From: Phycobacter sedimenti
GTDB lineage: Bacteria; Pseudomonadota; Alphaproteobacteria; Rhodobacterales; Rhodobacteraceae
NCBI RefSeq assembly: GCF_038148855.1
Contig: NZ_JBBVGR010000003.1
Coordinates: forward strand, 310,001-374,000
DNA: 64,000 bases
Direction of reading: 5' to 3'
The notes under the pieces are model-generated. The model made no database searches, had not been told where the DNA came from, and saw only the letters and a list, made by a program, of their open reading frames with translations. Below are positions 8,457-17,027 of the stretch, piece after piece (the stretch's first letter is position 1; each line of letters starts with the position of its first letter). Position numbers and translations under genes: made by a program.

Positions 8457-10265
8457 ATGAGCTTGAACCAGACACTCAAAGAGGTCACCGAACGGATCAT
8501 CACCCGCAGCGCCGAGACCCGCAGCGCCTATCTGGACCGCATGCGTGCGGCCAAAAGCCAGGGTCCGGCGCGGGCGCACCTGTCCTGCTCGGGTCAGGCC
8601 CATGCCTATGCCGCGACTGGCGCCGATCAGGGCACGCTTGCCACCGGCAGCGCAGGTCATCTGGGCATAATCACCGCCTATAACGACATGCTCTCGGCGC
8701 ATCAGCCGTTCGAAACCTACCCCACCCTGATCCGCGATGCCATGCGCGCCGCGGGCGGCACGGCGCAGGTTGCGGGGGGCGTGCCTGCCATGTGTGACGG
8801 CGTCACCCAGGGTGAGGCGGGCATGGAGCTGAGCCTGTTTTCCCGCGACACCATCGCGATGGCCGCAGGGGTTGCGCTCAGCCACAACGTATTCGACGCG
8901 GCCGTGTTCCTCGGGGTATGCGACAAGATCGTGCCGGGCCTTGTGATCGGCGCGCAGACCTTTGGCCATCTGCCCGCCGTCTTCCTGCCGGCGGGGCCGA
9001 TGACCAGCGGGCTGGCGAATGATGACAAGGCCAAGATCCGCCAGAGGTTCGCCGCCGGGGAAATCGGCCGCGAGGAACTCTTGAAGGCCGAGATGGCCGC
9101 CTACCACGGCCCCGGCACCTGCACCTTCTACGGCACCGCCAACACCAACCAGATGTTGATGGAGTTCATGGGGCTGCACCTGCCCGGCTCTTCTTTCGTC
9201 AATCCCGGCACCCCCCTGCGCGCGGCGCTGACCATTGAGGGCGCGAAACGGGCGCTCTCGCTTTCGGCCCTAGGCGACAGCTACACGCCGGTCTGCGATG
9301 TGCTGGACGAAAAGGCCTATGCCAACGGAATCGTCGGGCTGATGGCCACCGGTGGGTCGACCAACCTGCTGATCCACCTGATCGCAATGGCGCGCGCCGG
9401 AGGGATCATCCTCGACTGGCAGGATTTTGCGGATCTTTCCGATGTGGTGCCGCTTCTGGCGCGGGTCTATCCCAACGGTCTGGCCGACGTGAACCATTTC
9501 CACGCGGCCGGCGGGCTTGGCTACATGATCGGGGAGCTTCTGAACGCAGGATTCCTGCATCCCGACACCAAGACCGTCGCGGGCACCGGGCTGGAACACT
9601 ACATAAAGGAACCCTTCCTGACCGACGAAGGCCTGACCTTCCGCCCCGGCACCAAGACATCGCTGAACGAGGGCGTGTTGCGCCCCGCTGCGGCGCCTTT
9701 CCAGAAAACCGGCGGTCTCAAACGTCTGACCGGCACCCTTGGCACAGCGGTGATCAAGGTCTCCGCCGTCGCCAAGGAACACCATGTGATCGAGGCTCCC
9801 GCCCGTGTGTTTCATGATCAGGAGGAAGCCAAGGCCGCCTTCAAGGCAGGCGAATTCACCGGCGATGTGATCGTGGTTGTGCGCTTTCAGGGCCCCAAGG
9901 CGAACGGTATGCCGGAACTGCACAGCCTCACGCCCATGCTGGGCATCCTGCAGGGCAAGGGGTACAAGGTGGCGCTGGTCACCGACGGGCGCATGTCGGG
10001 CGCATCGGGCAAGGTGCCCGCCGCCATTCACGTTGTCCCCGAGGCACTGGACGGCGGTCCCATCGCCAAGATCCGCGATGGCGATATGCTGCGGCTCGAT
10101 GCCACCAGCGGCACGCTGGATATTCTCACCCCCGGCGCGCTGGACCGCGAGCCTGCCACGGCCGACCTTTCCGCCTATCAGCACGGCACCGGGCGCGAGC
10201 TGTTCTCGCTGTTCCGCCGCGCCGTCACCTCTGCCGATACCGGCGCCAGCGTATTCGGAGATTGA
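8457..10265 (+). CDS. edd: phosphogluconate dehydratase
   Basis: A 602-aa enzyme of the IlvD/Edd dehydratase family converting 6-phosphogluconate to KDPG with a [4Fe-4S] cluster. Typical blocks are GIITAYNDMLSAHQPFETYP, GVPAMCDGVTQG, CDKIVPG and TGGSTNLLIHL, whose cysteines include the likely cluster ligands, and GRMSGASGKVPAAIHV near the C-terminus. The ATG at 8457 (MSLNQTLKEVTERI) is chosen over an in-frame extension overlapping zwf. The stop overlaps the region just before eda, consistent with one transcript for the Entner-Doudoroff pathway. Confidence 0.97.
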   Translation: MSLNQTLKEVTERIITRSAETRSAYLDRMRAAKSQGPARAHLSCSGQAHAYAATGADQGTLATGSAGHLGIITAYNDMLSAHQPFETYPTLIRDAMRAAGGTAQVAGGVPAMCDGVTQGEAGMELSLFSRDTIAMAAGVALSHNVFDAAVFLGVCDKIVPGLVIGAQTFGHLPAVFLPAGPMTSGLANDDKAKIRQRFAAGEIGREELLKAEMAAYHGPGTCTFYGTANTNQMLMEFMGLHLPGSSFVNPGTPLRAALTIEGAKRALSLSALGDSYTPVCDVLDEKAYANGIVGLMATGGSTNLLIHLIAMARAGGIILDWQDFADLSDVVPLLARVYPNGLADVNHFHAAGGLGYMIGELLNAGFLHPDTKTVAGTGLEHYIKEPFLTDEGLTFRPGTKTSLNEGVLRPAAAPFQKTGGLKRLTGTLGTAVIKVSAVAKEHHVIEAPARVFHDQEEAKAAFKAGEFTGDVIVVVRFQGPKANGMPELHSLTPMLGILQGKGYKVALVTDGRMSGASGKVPAAIHVVPEALDGGPIAKIRDGDMLRLDATSGTLDILTPGALDREPATADLSAYQHGTGRELFSLFRRAVTSADTGASVFGD

Positions 10266-10270
10266 CCCCC

Positions 10271-10921
10271 ATGAGCCTCACCCCCAAAGACGCCAGCGCC
10301 CGTACCCGCGAGATCTGCCGGCTGGCCCCCATCGTCCCCGTTCTCGTGGTGCATGACGTCGCCCATGCCCGCCCCCTGGCCGAGGCGCTGGTCGCAGGCG
10401 GCCTGCCTGCGCTTGAGGTGACGCTCCGCACGCCCGCAGCCCTTGATGTGATCCGCGAGATGGCCTCGGTTCCCGGTGGCGTTGTCGGCGCTGGAACGCT
10501 TGTCACCCCCGATGACGTGACCGCAGCGGTCGCGGCGGGCGCGCAATTCGGCGTCTCTCCAGGTGCCACCGACAGGCTTCTGGACGCCTGCGAGGCTGCA
10601 GGCCTGCCCATGCTGCCCGGAGCCGCGACCGCATCCGAGGCGATGCGCCTGCTGGAGCGCGGCTATGACATGCTGAAATTCTTTCCGGCCGAAGCCTCGG
10701 GCGGTGCACCCGCGCTGAAAGCCATCGGCGCGCCCCTGCCGCAGATCTCGTTCTGCCCCACTGGCGGCGTCAGTCCCGAAAACGCCAGGACCTATCTTTC
10801 GCTGCCCAATGTGGTCTGCGCAGGCGGCAGCTGGGTAGCACCGGCAGATATGGTGGCCGCAGGCGACTGGGACGGGATCACCGCACTTGCAAAGGCCGCG
10901 CTGGAACTGGCAACCGGCTGA
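10271..10921 (+). CDS. eda: KDPG aldolase (2-dehydro-3-deoxy-phosphogluconate aldolase)
   Basis: A 216-aa class I aldolase cleaving KDPG to pyruvate and glyceraldehyde-3-phosphate. The Schiff-base lysine lies in YDMLKFFPAE, and the substrate-binding blocks VPVLVVHD, LEVTLRTP and GAGTLVTPDD are present. The ATG at 10271 is preceded by GGAG about 10 nt upstream; a TTG at 10262 overlapping the edd stop is a less likely start. It closes the pgi-zwf-edd-eda operon. Confidence 0.96.
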   Translation: MSLTPKDASARTREICRLAPIVPVLVVHDVAHARPLAEALVAGGLPALEVTLRTPAALDVIREMASVPGGVVGAGTLVTPDDVTAAVAAGAQFGVSPGATDRLLDACEAAGLPMLPGAATASEAMRLLERGYDMLKFFPAEASGGAPALKAIGAPLPQISFCPTGGVSPENARTYLSLPNVVCAGGSWVAPADMVAAGDWDGITALAKAALELATG

Positions 10922-10939
10922 GACGCAACACATGGCGGG

Positions 10940-10992
10940 TTGACAGAACACGCCGCTTCCACGATGTATTCCAACCAATTCCAAATTGGTTG
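10940..10992 (+). promoter_or_regulatory. promoter and inverted-repeat operator upstream of the gamma-glutamyltransferase operon
   Basis: A consensus -35 TTGACA lies at 10940-10945 with a -10-like TGTATT at 10965-10970 (19-nt spacing). Directly downstream is a perfect 9-bp inverted repeat, CAACCAATT (10972-10980) and AATTGGTTG (10984-10992), with a 3-nt centre. An operator overlapping the start region fits repression, plausibly by the GntR/FCD regulator encoded at the end of the same gene group; that pairing is inferred. Confidence 0.5.
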
Positions 10993-11030
10993 CAGCTGGT
11001 CTGGCTGCGCCCACATCAGTGGAGACAGCC

Positions 11031-12821
11031 GTGCAGTCCTTTACCACCCGCCCCGAGATCCGCGGCAGTTTTGGCGTCGCCACTTCGACCCATTGGATCG
11101 CCTCGGCCGTGGGCTTTGGCATTCTGGAAAAGGGCGGCAATGCCTTTGACGCTGCCGTGGCGACGGGGCTGGTCCTGCAGGTGGTCGAGCCGCATCTGAA
11201 CGGCCCGGCAGGTGATCTGCCCGCGATCTTCCATTCCGCCAAGACCGGCAAGACCGAGGTTCTGGCCGCCCAGGGCCCCGCCCCGGCGGGCGCGACCATC
11301 GACCACTACAAGGCGCAAGGTCTGTCGCTGATCCCCGGATCGGGGCTGCTCTCTACCGTGGTGCCGGGCGCCTTTGACGGCTGGATGCTGATGCTGCGCG
11401 ATCATGGCAGCCTGTCCCTGCGTGAAGTGATGAGCCCCGCCATCGACTATGCCCGCGACGGCCACCCGGTGCTGCCGCGCGTTGCCCATACCATCGCGGA
11501 TCTGGCTGAGTATTTCGCCCGCGAGTGGCCCTCCTCCGCCGAGGTCTGGACACCGGGCGGCGCGGCCCCTGAACCACACGCAATGTTCCGCAATCCCGAT
11601 CTCGCTACCACCTATCAGCGTCTTTTGGAACTGGGCGAAGCCGCAGGTGGCGACCGCATCACCCAGATCGACACTGCCCGCACCGCCTGGGCCGAAGGCT
11701 TCGTCGCCGATGCGATCTTTAATTACCTCTCAGACGCCTGCGTCCATGATGTCTCCGAGCAGAAAAACCGCGCGGTGATGACCGCCGACGACATGGCAGG
11801 CTGGCGCGCCGACTATGAGCCGACGCTGACCTACGACTATCACGGCTGGACGGTCCACAAGACCCACGCCTGGTCGCAGGGGCCGGTGTTGCTGCAGGGC
11901 CTCGCGATCCTCAAACACTTCGACCTTACCGTCATGGATCCCTTGGGGGACGAGTTCACCCATACGGTGATCGAAGCCATGAAGCTCGCCTATGCCGACC
12001 GCGAGGCCTATTACGGCGATCCCGCCCACAGCGAGGTGCCGATGGAGGTGCTGCTGTCCGATGCCTACAACGCAGAGCGCGCAAAGCTGATCACGCGCGA
12101 AGCCTCTACGGAGCAGCGTCCGGGCCGGGTGCCGGGGTTTGAACATCTGGCGGATGCCTATATCGAGCGCGCCGCCCGCGACTTTGGCGTTGCGAATGCC
12201 GTCCCTCAGGAGCCGACCATGGCCCACCTGACCGAAAAGCGCGGCGATACGGTGCATCTGGATATCATCGACCGCTGGGGCAATATGGTTTCGGCCACGC
12301 CATCGGGCGGCTGGCTGCAATCCAATCCGGTCATTCCGGGCCTTGGGTTCCCGCTCAATTCGCGCGCGCAGATGTTCTGGCTGGAGGAGGGCCTGCCCAC
12401 CTCGCTGGCGCCGGGGCGACGTCCGCGGACCACCCTGACGCCGAGCCTTGCCGAAAAAGATGGGCTGCGGCTGGTCTTTGGCACGCCGGGAGGGGACCAA
12501 CAGGACCAGTGGCAGCTGATCTGGTTCCTGCGCTTCGTGCACCACGGGTTCGACCTGCAACAGGGGCTGGATGCGCCGCTGTTCCACACGATGCATTTTC
12601 AGGGCAGCTTCTTCCCGCGCGAGGCGCGGCCCGGCGAGATGATGATCGAGGCAAGCTATGATGCCGCCACCATCGCCGCCCTGCGTGCCCGTGGTCATAT
12701 CGTGACCGTGGCCGACCCCTGGACCGTGGGCCGCCTGACTGCCGCCCTGCGCCATGCGGATGGCACGCTTCAGGCCGCCGCCACGCCGCGCCTGATGCAG
12801 GCCTATGCAATCGGCCGCTAG
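11031..12821 (+). CDS. gamma-glutamyltransferase family protein (Ntn hydrolase)
   Basis: A 596-aa member of the GGT family, which self-cleaves into large and small subunits. The likely nucleophile of the small subunit is Thr407 in KRGDTVHLDIID, where cleavage would occur. Small-subunit substrate-site blocks (SATPSGGWLQSNPVIPGLG, LAPGRRPRTTLTPSL, FGTPGGDQQDQ) are present. No signal peptide is seen, so unlike many GGTs it may be cytoplasmic. The GTG at 11031, with GGAG at 11021-11024, is preferred over an upstream TTG that would sit inside the inverted repeat. Relatives include glutathione hydrolases, cephalosporin acylases and oxamate amidohydrolase, so the substrate is open. Downstream are a TSUP exporter and a GntR regulator. 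Confidence 0.88.
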   Translation: MQSFTTRPEIRGSFGVATSTHWIASAVGFGILEKGGNAFDAAVATGLVLQVVEPHLNGPAGDLPAIFHSAKTGKTEVLAAQGPAPAGATIDHYKAQGLSLIPGSGLLSTVVPGAFDGWMLMLRDHGSLSLREVMSPAIDYARDGHPVLPRVAHTIADLAEYFAREWPSSAEVWTPGGAAPEPHAMFRNPDLATTYQRLLELGEAAGGDRITQIDTARTAWAEGFVADAIFNYLSDACVHDVSEQKNRAVMTADDMAGWRADYEPTLTYDYHGWTVHKTHAWSQGPVLLQGLAILKHFDLTVMDPLGDEFTHTVIEAMKLAYADREAYYGDPAHSEVPMEVLLSDAYNAERAKLITREASTEQRPGRVPGFEHLADAYIERAARDFGVANAVPQEPTMAHLTEKRGDTVHLDIIDRWGNMVSATPSGGWLQSNPVIPGLGFPLNSRAQMFWLEEGLPTSLAPGRRPRTTLTPSLAEKDGLRLVFGTPGGDQQDQWQLIWFLRFVHHGFDLQQGLDAPLFHTMHFQGSFFPREARPGEMMIEASYDAATIAALRARGHIVTVADPWTVGRLTAALRHADGTLQAAATPRLMQAYAIGR

Positions 12822-12855
12822 GCCCAAACCGACATAACCCACAAGGGAATACACC

Positions 12856-13680
12856 ATGCTTGATATGAACACGCTTCTGACCCTGGCCGCCGTCGCCGCA
12901 GGTTCGGGTATCGTCGGCGGCATCCTTGCCGGTCTTCTGGGCGTCGGCGGCGGCATCGTCATCGTGCCGGCGCTCTACTTTGCCCTGTCCCTCACCGGTA
13001 TGGAGCCCGCGCTGACCATGCAGGTGGCGGTGGGCACATCGCTCTCGACCATCGTCTTCACATCGCTGTCCTCGGGCTATGGCCACTACAAGAAGGGCGC
13101 CATCGACATGGATCTTCTGCGGCTCTGGGCGCCGTCGATCCTGGTGGGGGTGGTCATTGGCGGCATCCTGGGCGGGGTCGTTTCCGGCCAAGTGCTGATC
13201 GCCGTCTTTGCAACGGTTGCCGTCCTTGTCGCGCTCGACATGATCCTGCGCAAGGCACAGGACAGCGACACCCCGCGCAGTTTCTCAAAACCGGTCTGGG
13301 CGGGGCTAGGGGTCGTGGCAGGATCGATTTCCGCCATGATGGGCATCGGCGGTGGCACCGTCTGCGTGCCGATGCTGAACTTCCTTGGCTATGACATCCG
13401 CAAAGCCGTTGGTACCTCGGCCGCCATCGGTTTCATCATCGGCGTTCCTGGCGCGCTGATCTACATGGCAACCGGATTTGGAGCAGAGGGCCTGCCGCCG
13501 TTTTCTTTCGGTTACGTGAACCTCTTCCTTGCGGCCGTGATCATCCCTCTCAGCACCACATTCGCGCGGGTGGGGGTGAAGCTGGCCCACAGCATCCCGC
13601 GCCGGGCGCTGCGGCTGTCCTTTGGTCTCTTCCTGCTGATCACCTCGGCGCGGATGTTCAAGGATCTTTTCTTCGGATAA
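12856..13680 (+). CDS. TSUP (TauE/SafE) family membrane transporter
   Basis: A 274-aa inner-membrane protein with about eight hydrophobic helices and the duplicated TSUP glycine motif: GILAGLLGVGGGIV in the first half and SISAMMGIGGGTV in the second. The family moves sulfur-containing or organic anions such as sulfite, sulfoacetate and sulfolactate, usually outward. AAGGGA precedes the ATG. It lies 34 bp after the GGT-family gene and 6 bp before the GntR regulator, suggesting it exports or takes up an anion connected with that enzyme. The substrate is not determinable here. Confidence 0.9.
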   Translation: MLDMNTLLTLAAVAAGSGIVGGILAGLLGVGGGIVIVPALYFALSLTGMEPALTMQVAVGTSLSTIVFTSLSSGYGHYKKGAIDMDLLRLWAPSILVGVVIGGILGGVVSGQVLIAVFATVAVLVALDMILRKAQDSDTPRSFSKPVWAGLGVVAGSISAMMGIGGGTVCVPMLNFLGYDIRKAVGTSAAIGFIIGVPGALIYMATGFGAEGLPPFSFGYVNLFLAAVIIPLSTTFARVGVKLAHSIPRRALRLSFGLFLLITSARMFKDLFFG

Positions 13681-13686
13681 GCCATC

Positions 13687-14367
13687 GTGCACCCAGCCAT
13701 GCCCAGCGACGAAAACATCGCAAATCTCCTGCGTCAGGAGATAGCCGACGGCGCCATGCTCAACGAGGATGGCCGCCTGCCACCGGAGCGGGCGCTGGCC
13801 CAGCGCCTGGGGATCAGCCGCGCGCGTCTCAGGTGCGTTCTGGACCTGCTCGCCGCCGATGGTACCATCTTCCGCCGCCGGGGTCAGGGCACCTTTGCCC
13901 TGCCGCCCCCGGCCACCGATGCAGCACGCCTGAAACCCCTTGCCAGACGCATCACCCCCGCCGATGTCATGGAAGTCCGCCTGGGGCTCGAGCCGACCCT
14001 TGCGGCGCTCGCCGCCTCCCGCGCTGGCGCTCAGGAGCGCGCCCAGTTTGCCCAGATCGCTGCTGCAACCCAAAAGGTCAACGACCAGGCATCCTATGAC
14101 GCTGCGGATGACATCTTTCACTACAAGATCGCGGAGATGGCGCACAACGCCTTGTATCTTACCATGTACGAAGCGATCCGCAGCATCCGGCGCGAGGCAA
14201 GCTGGACCCGTCCGCGGGCCGAGGCGTATTCGGATGAGGTTTTTCCGCTTCTGGCCCGGCAGCATAAGACCCTGGCAGAGGCCATCATAAAGGGCGATGC
14301 TGCGCGGGCCGAAGCTGCTATGACCGAGCACCTGCGCACAGTCTCGGACACGCTTGCAAAGGTTTAG
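13687..14367 (+). CDS. GntR-family transcriptional regulator with FCD domain
   Basis: A 226-aa regulator with an N-terminal winged helix-turn-helix (about residues 8-70; LPPERALAQRLGISRARLR and the wing GTIFRRRGQGTF) and a C-terminal all-helical FCD ligand-binding domain (DDIFHYKIAEMAHN, RQHKTLAEAI), whose histidines often bind a metal and a carboxylate effector. The start may be the GTG at 13687 or the ATG at 13699. As the last gene of the GGT-TSUP group it is the best candidate for binding the inverted repeat at 10972-10992. Its stop overlaps the stop of the convergent EamA transporter. Confidence 0.9.
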   Translation: MHPAMPSDENIANLLRQEIADGAMLNEDGRLPPERALAQRLGISRARLRCVLDLLAADGTIFRRRGQGTFALPPPATDAARLKPLARRITPADVMEVRLGLEPTLAALAASRAGAQERAQFAQIAAATQKVNDQASYDAADDIFHYKIAEMAHNALYLTMYEAIRSIRREASWTRPRAEAYSDEVFPLLARQHKTLAEAIIKGDAARAEAAMTEHLRTVSDTLAKV

Positions 14368-15254
14368 GCGGGCTTTCGTGCCCCGCGCCCGTCAGCCGCC
14401 GCCAGGATCGAGCCCACCAGGATCACCCCGATTGCGGCCAACGTTGTCAGCGGCAGGGACGTGGCAAAGAAGATCTGATCCGCAAGAAAGGCCCAGACCA
14501 GCGCCAGATACTCGAACGGGGCCAGGCGCGAGGCTTCGGCATATCGGAAGGCCAGGGTCATCGCGATATGGGCGCCGCCTCCGAACAGGCCGGACAGCAC
14601 CAGGAACACAAGTGTCTTTTCATCGGTCCAGACCCAGCCATAGGGCAGCGTCATCAGCCCGCCCAGCATCGAAACCACGATAAAGTAGAAGGCGATGGAT
14701 CCTGCGGTTTCGGTCTGGCTGAGACGGCGCACCATGATCAAAGCCAAGGCCGTCAGCAGCGCGGTCAAGAGACCCAGCCCATAGCCCGAAAGCGACGTTT
14801 CTGCAGCGCCCTGTCCCGCCCAGATCTGCGGCCCCGTCGCCAGGGCCACACCCAAAAGGCCCAAGCCAATACCCAGGATCCGCCCCCGCGTCAGCCGCTC
14901 CGACAGAAACGCGGCGGCAATCAGCGCGGTAAAAAGGGGGGAGAGGTAAGCCAGCATCGTCGCCTCGGCCACCGAAAGGCGCGCAAGCGTCGCAAAAGAG
15001 GCAAACATTCCCGCAGCCCCAAGGGCAGAGCGCATCAGATGCCCGAAAGGGCGCTGTGTTGCCAGCCCGTTCGGCCACTCGCCCCTCAGCCACAGGAACA
15101 GCACCAGCGGCAGCAGCGCAAAAAAGGACCGGGCAAAGACAATTTGTCCCAGGGGCGCATGCCCGCTCGCCATTTTCACGCAAAGCGCCATGCCGGTGAA
15201 AAGCACACCGGACAGGATTCGCAGCGTAATACCCTTGGTTTCGGTATCATTCAT
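14364..15254 (-). CDS. EamA/DMT-family drug/metabolite transporter
   Basis: A 296-aa membrane protein with ten predicted helices in two EamA repeats, of the RhaT/RarD type. The ATG at 15254 (MNDTETKGITLRI) is preceded by AGGAGAG on the minus strand and is preferred over an in-frame start 42 bp upstream. Members export or import small metabolites such as amino acids and nucleosides; no substrate can be assigned. The gene is convergent with the GntR regulator (4-bp stop overlap) and divergent from the small Cys-rich secreted protein. Confidence 0.9.
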   Translation of the reverse strand: MNDTETKGITLRILSGVLFTGMALCVKMASGHAPLGQIVFARSFFALLPLVLFLWLRGEWPNGLATQRPFGHLMRSALGAAGMFASFATLARLSVAEATMLAYLSPLFTALIAAAFLSERLTRGRILGIGLGLLGVALATGPQIWAGQGAAETSLSGYGLGLLTALLTALALIMVRRLSQTETAGSIAFYFIVVSMLGGLMTLPYGWVWTDEKTLVFLVLSGLFGGGAHIAMTLAFRYAEASRLAPFEYLALVWAFLADQIFFATSLPLTTLAAIGVILVGSILAAADGRGARKPA

Positions 15255-15371
15255 GCGGACTCTCCTGCGCGAAAGACCGGTCGTTGGCAAGGTCACTCCT
15301 CAGGCCCAAGCCTGTTTGCGTGACCGGGTTTTTCCTTTCACATCGACGTGAACTTGCGCTATCGAGATCAC

Positions 15372-15737
15372 ATGACCCGCTTGCCTGCCCGTTTCTGCCT
15401 GCGTCTTTTGACGGTTCTGGCCTTCACCATCACCATGGTGACGGTTGGGTTCGGGCATCAGCGTGTGACAGCCCAGGAAGCGACCCTCCCAGCCGAGATG
15501 ATCGCGATCTACGGCGAGGCGGCGGCGGATTTCTGCGGCGAGTTCAGCGATACCGGCGAGGCCAGCGCCTCCTGCCCGCTGTGCCGACTGGTGGATGCGG
15601 CGATGATGCCGGAGCCGCTGTGCCTCTATCGCGACATGGAATATGTCGCGCTGCCTGATCAGGTGGCAGAGGCAGCCGTGCTGCCGCAACTAAATACGCA
15701 GACCTCCCACGCGCCACGGGCACCGCCCGCAGCCTGA
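15372..15737 (+). CDS. small secreted or membrane-anchored Cys-containing protein of unknown function
   Basis: A 121-aa protein with a positively charged start and a hydrophobic segment (about residues 10-28) that looks like a signal peptide or anchor, then an acidic region containing FCGEFSDTG, CPLCRL and PLCLYR. The four cysteines, two in a CxxC pair, could form disulfides or bind a metal. It precedes the FecBCD-type transporter genes by 174 bp in the same direction, so a role at that transporter is possible. Small proteins with CxxC motifs occur beside metal genes in related bacteria, but I do not recognise a named family. The ATG at 15372 has a weak SD; a GTG at 15348 is an alternative. 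Confidence 0.55.
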   Translation: MTRLPARFCLRLLTVLAFTITMVTVGFGHQRVTAQEATLPAEMIAIYGEAAADFCGEFSDTGEASASCPLCRLVDAAMMPEPLCLYRDMEYVALPDQVAEAAVLPQLNTQTSHAPRAPPAA

Positions 15738-15911
15738 TCTGACGGGCTGACCGCTTTGGCAGCTATGCGCTGCCCCCTTTGCCCTCTCCCCCCGAATTGC
15801 GCCTTGGCTTTGCCTGCGTCCTTTTAGTGACTCAGCGCCTGCGGCCCATACCCCTCGTGTCGGCACCCTGTGCCCGCGCGCCAATATCCAAAAACTCAGG
15901 AGACTATTCCC

Positions 15912-17027
15912 GTGCTGAAACCTCTTGCACGTCTGCTGTCCGGCCTTGCGCTGGCAGTGGCTCTTATCTCGCCTGCTGCGGCAGAAACGATGACCGTCAA
16001 GGACGCCTACGACCGCGAGGTCGAGGTGCCGACAAACCCCGAGCGCATTCTGCTTGGCTTCTATTACGAAGACTTCTTCGCCGTCGGCGGCGCCGACGCC
16101 TATGACCGCGTGGTCGCCATTTCCCGCAGCACCTGGGAAGGCTGGCGCGGCCTGCAGTGGAAGGCCTACGTAAACGCAGTTCCGCGCATCGACACCCTTG
16201 CCGATGTGGGCGAAGTAGACAGCGGAACCTTCTCGCTGGAAACCGCGCTGGCGGCCAAGCCGGACGTCGCCCTGCTCGCGGGCTGGCAGTACAATGCCCT
16301 TGGCGACACGGTTCAGCGGCTCGAAGCCGCCGGCATCCCGGTGGTGGTGCTGGATTTCAACGCGCAGACCGTTGAAAAACACGTCGCCTCCACCCTGGCG
16401 CTGGGTCAGATCCTGGGCGCGACTGAGCGCGCAACCGAACTGGCCATGGGTTACAAGGCGGCGGTCGAGGACGTGACCAAGCGCCTCGAAAGCGTCACCG
16501 AGCGCCCCAAAGTCTATGTCGAACTGGGCCGCAAGGGTGCTGACGAGGTGGACAACTCCTATGGCAACACCATGTGGGGTCGCCTGATCGAGACCGCTGG
16601 CGGTGCCAACATCGCCGCGACCGAGATCGAGAAATGGGGTCCCCTCAGCCCGGAATACGTTCTGGCGCAGAACCCCGATGTGATCTTCCTCGCCGGGTCC
16701 GGCTGGATGGGCCGCGACAAGGCGGTGATCATGGGGCCGGGCATCGATCCTGCGCTGCCCCATGAGCGCATGCAGCCCTACATGAACCGGGCCGGCTGGT
16801 CAGGTCTGTCTGCTGTAAAGGATGGCAATATCCACGCCATCTACCACGGCGGCGCGCGCACGCTTTATGACTATGTCTTCCTGCAGTATCTGGCCAAGGC
16901 CCTGCACCCCGATCTGTTTGCCGATGTGGACCCGCAGGCAAACCTTGAGGCGTTCTTTGCCAAATACATGCCGATCCAGTTCCAAGGCACCTACATGACG
17001 CGCCTGCCGGATCCTGCAAACGGATGA
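15912..17027 (+). CDS. ABC transporter periplasmic substrate-binding protein, FecB/BtuF type
   Basis: A 371-aa type III periplasmic binding protein (PF01497 family). A signal peptide (VLKPLARLLSGLALAVALI...SPAAAE) is produced if translation begins at the GTG at 15912, which has AGGAGA at ideal spacing; an in-frame start at 15870 would bury the signal. The mature part begins with the usual MTVKDAYDREVEVPTNPERI strand. Such proteins bind Fe-siderophore, haem, cobalamin or metal-chelate ligands. No TonB-dependent receptor and no cobalamin or Fur site could be recognised nearby, so the ligand is open. The stop overlaps the permease start (ATGA). Confidence 0.88.
   Translation: MLKPLARLLSGLALAVALISPAAAETMTVKDAYDREVEVPTNPERILLGFYYEDFFAVGGADAYDRVVAISRSTWEGWRGLQWKAYVNAVPRIDTLADVGEVDSGTFSLETALAAKPDVALLAGWQYNALGDTVQRLEAAGIPVVVLDFNAQTVEKHVASTLALGQILGATERATELAMGYKAAVEDVTKRLESVTERPKVYVELGRKGADEVDNSYGNTMWGRLIETAGGANIAATEIEKWGPLSPEYVLAQNPDVIFLAGSGWMGRDKAVIMGPGIDPALPHERMQPYMNRAGWSGLSAVKDGNIHAIYHGGARTLYDYVFLQYLAKALHPDLFADVDPQANLEAFFAKYMPIQFQGTYMTRLPDPANG

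Noticed and set aside
15738..15911. Cobalamin riboswitch before the FecB-type binding protein
   Set aside because: No B12-box-like sequence or expected helices were found; only a GGCAGC/GCTGCC hairpin is visible.
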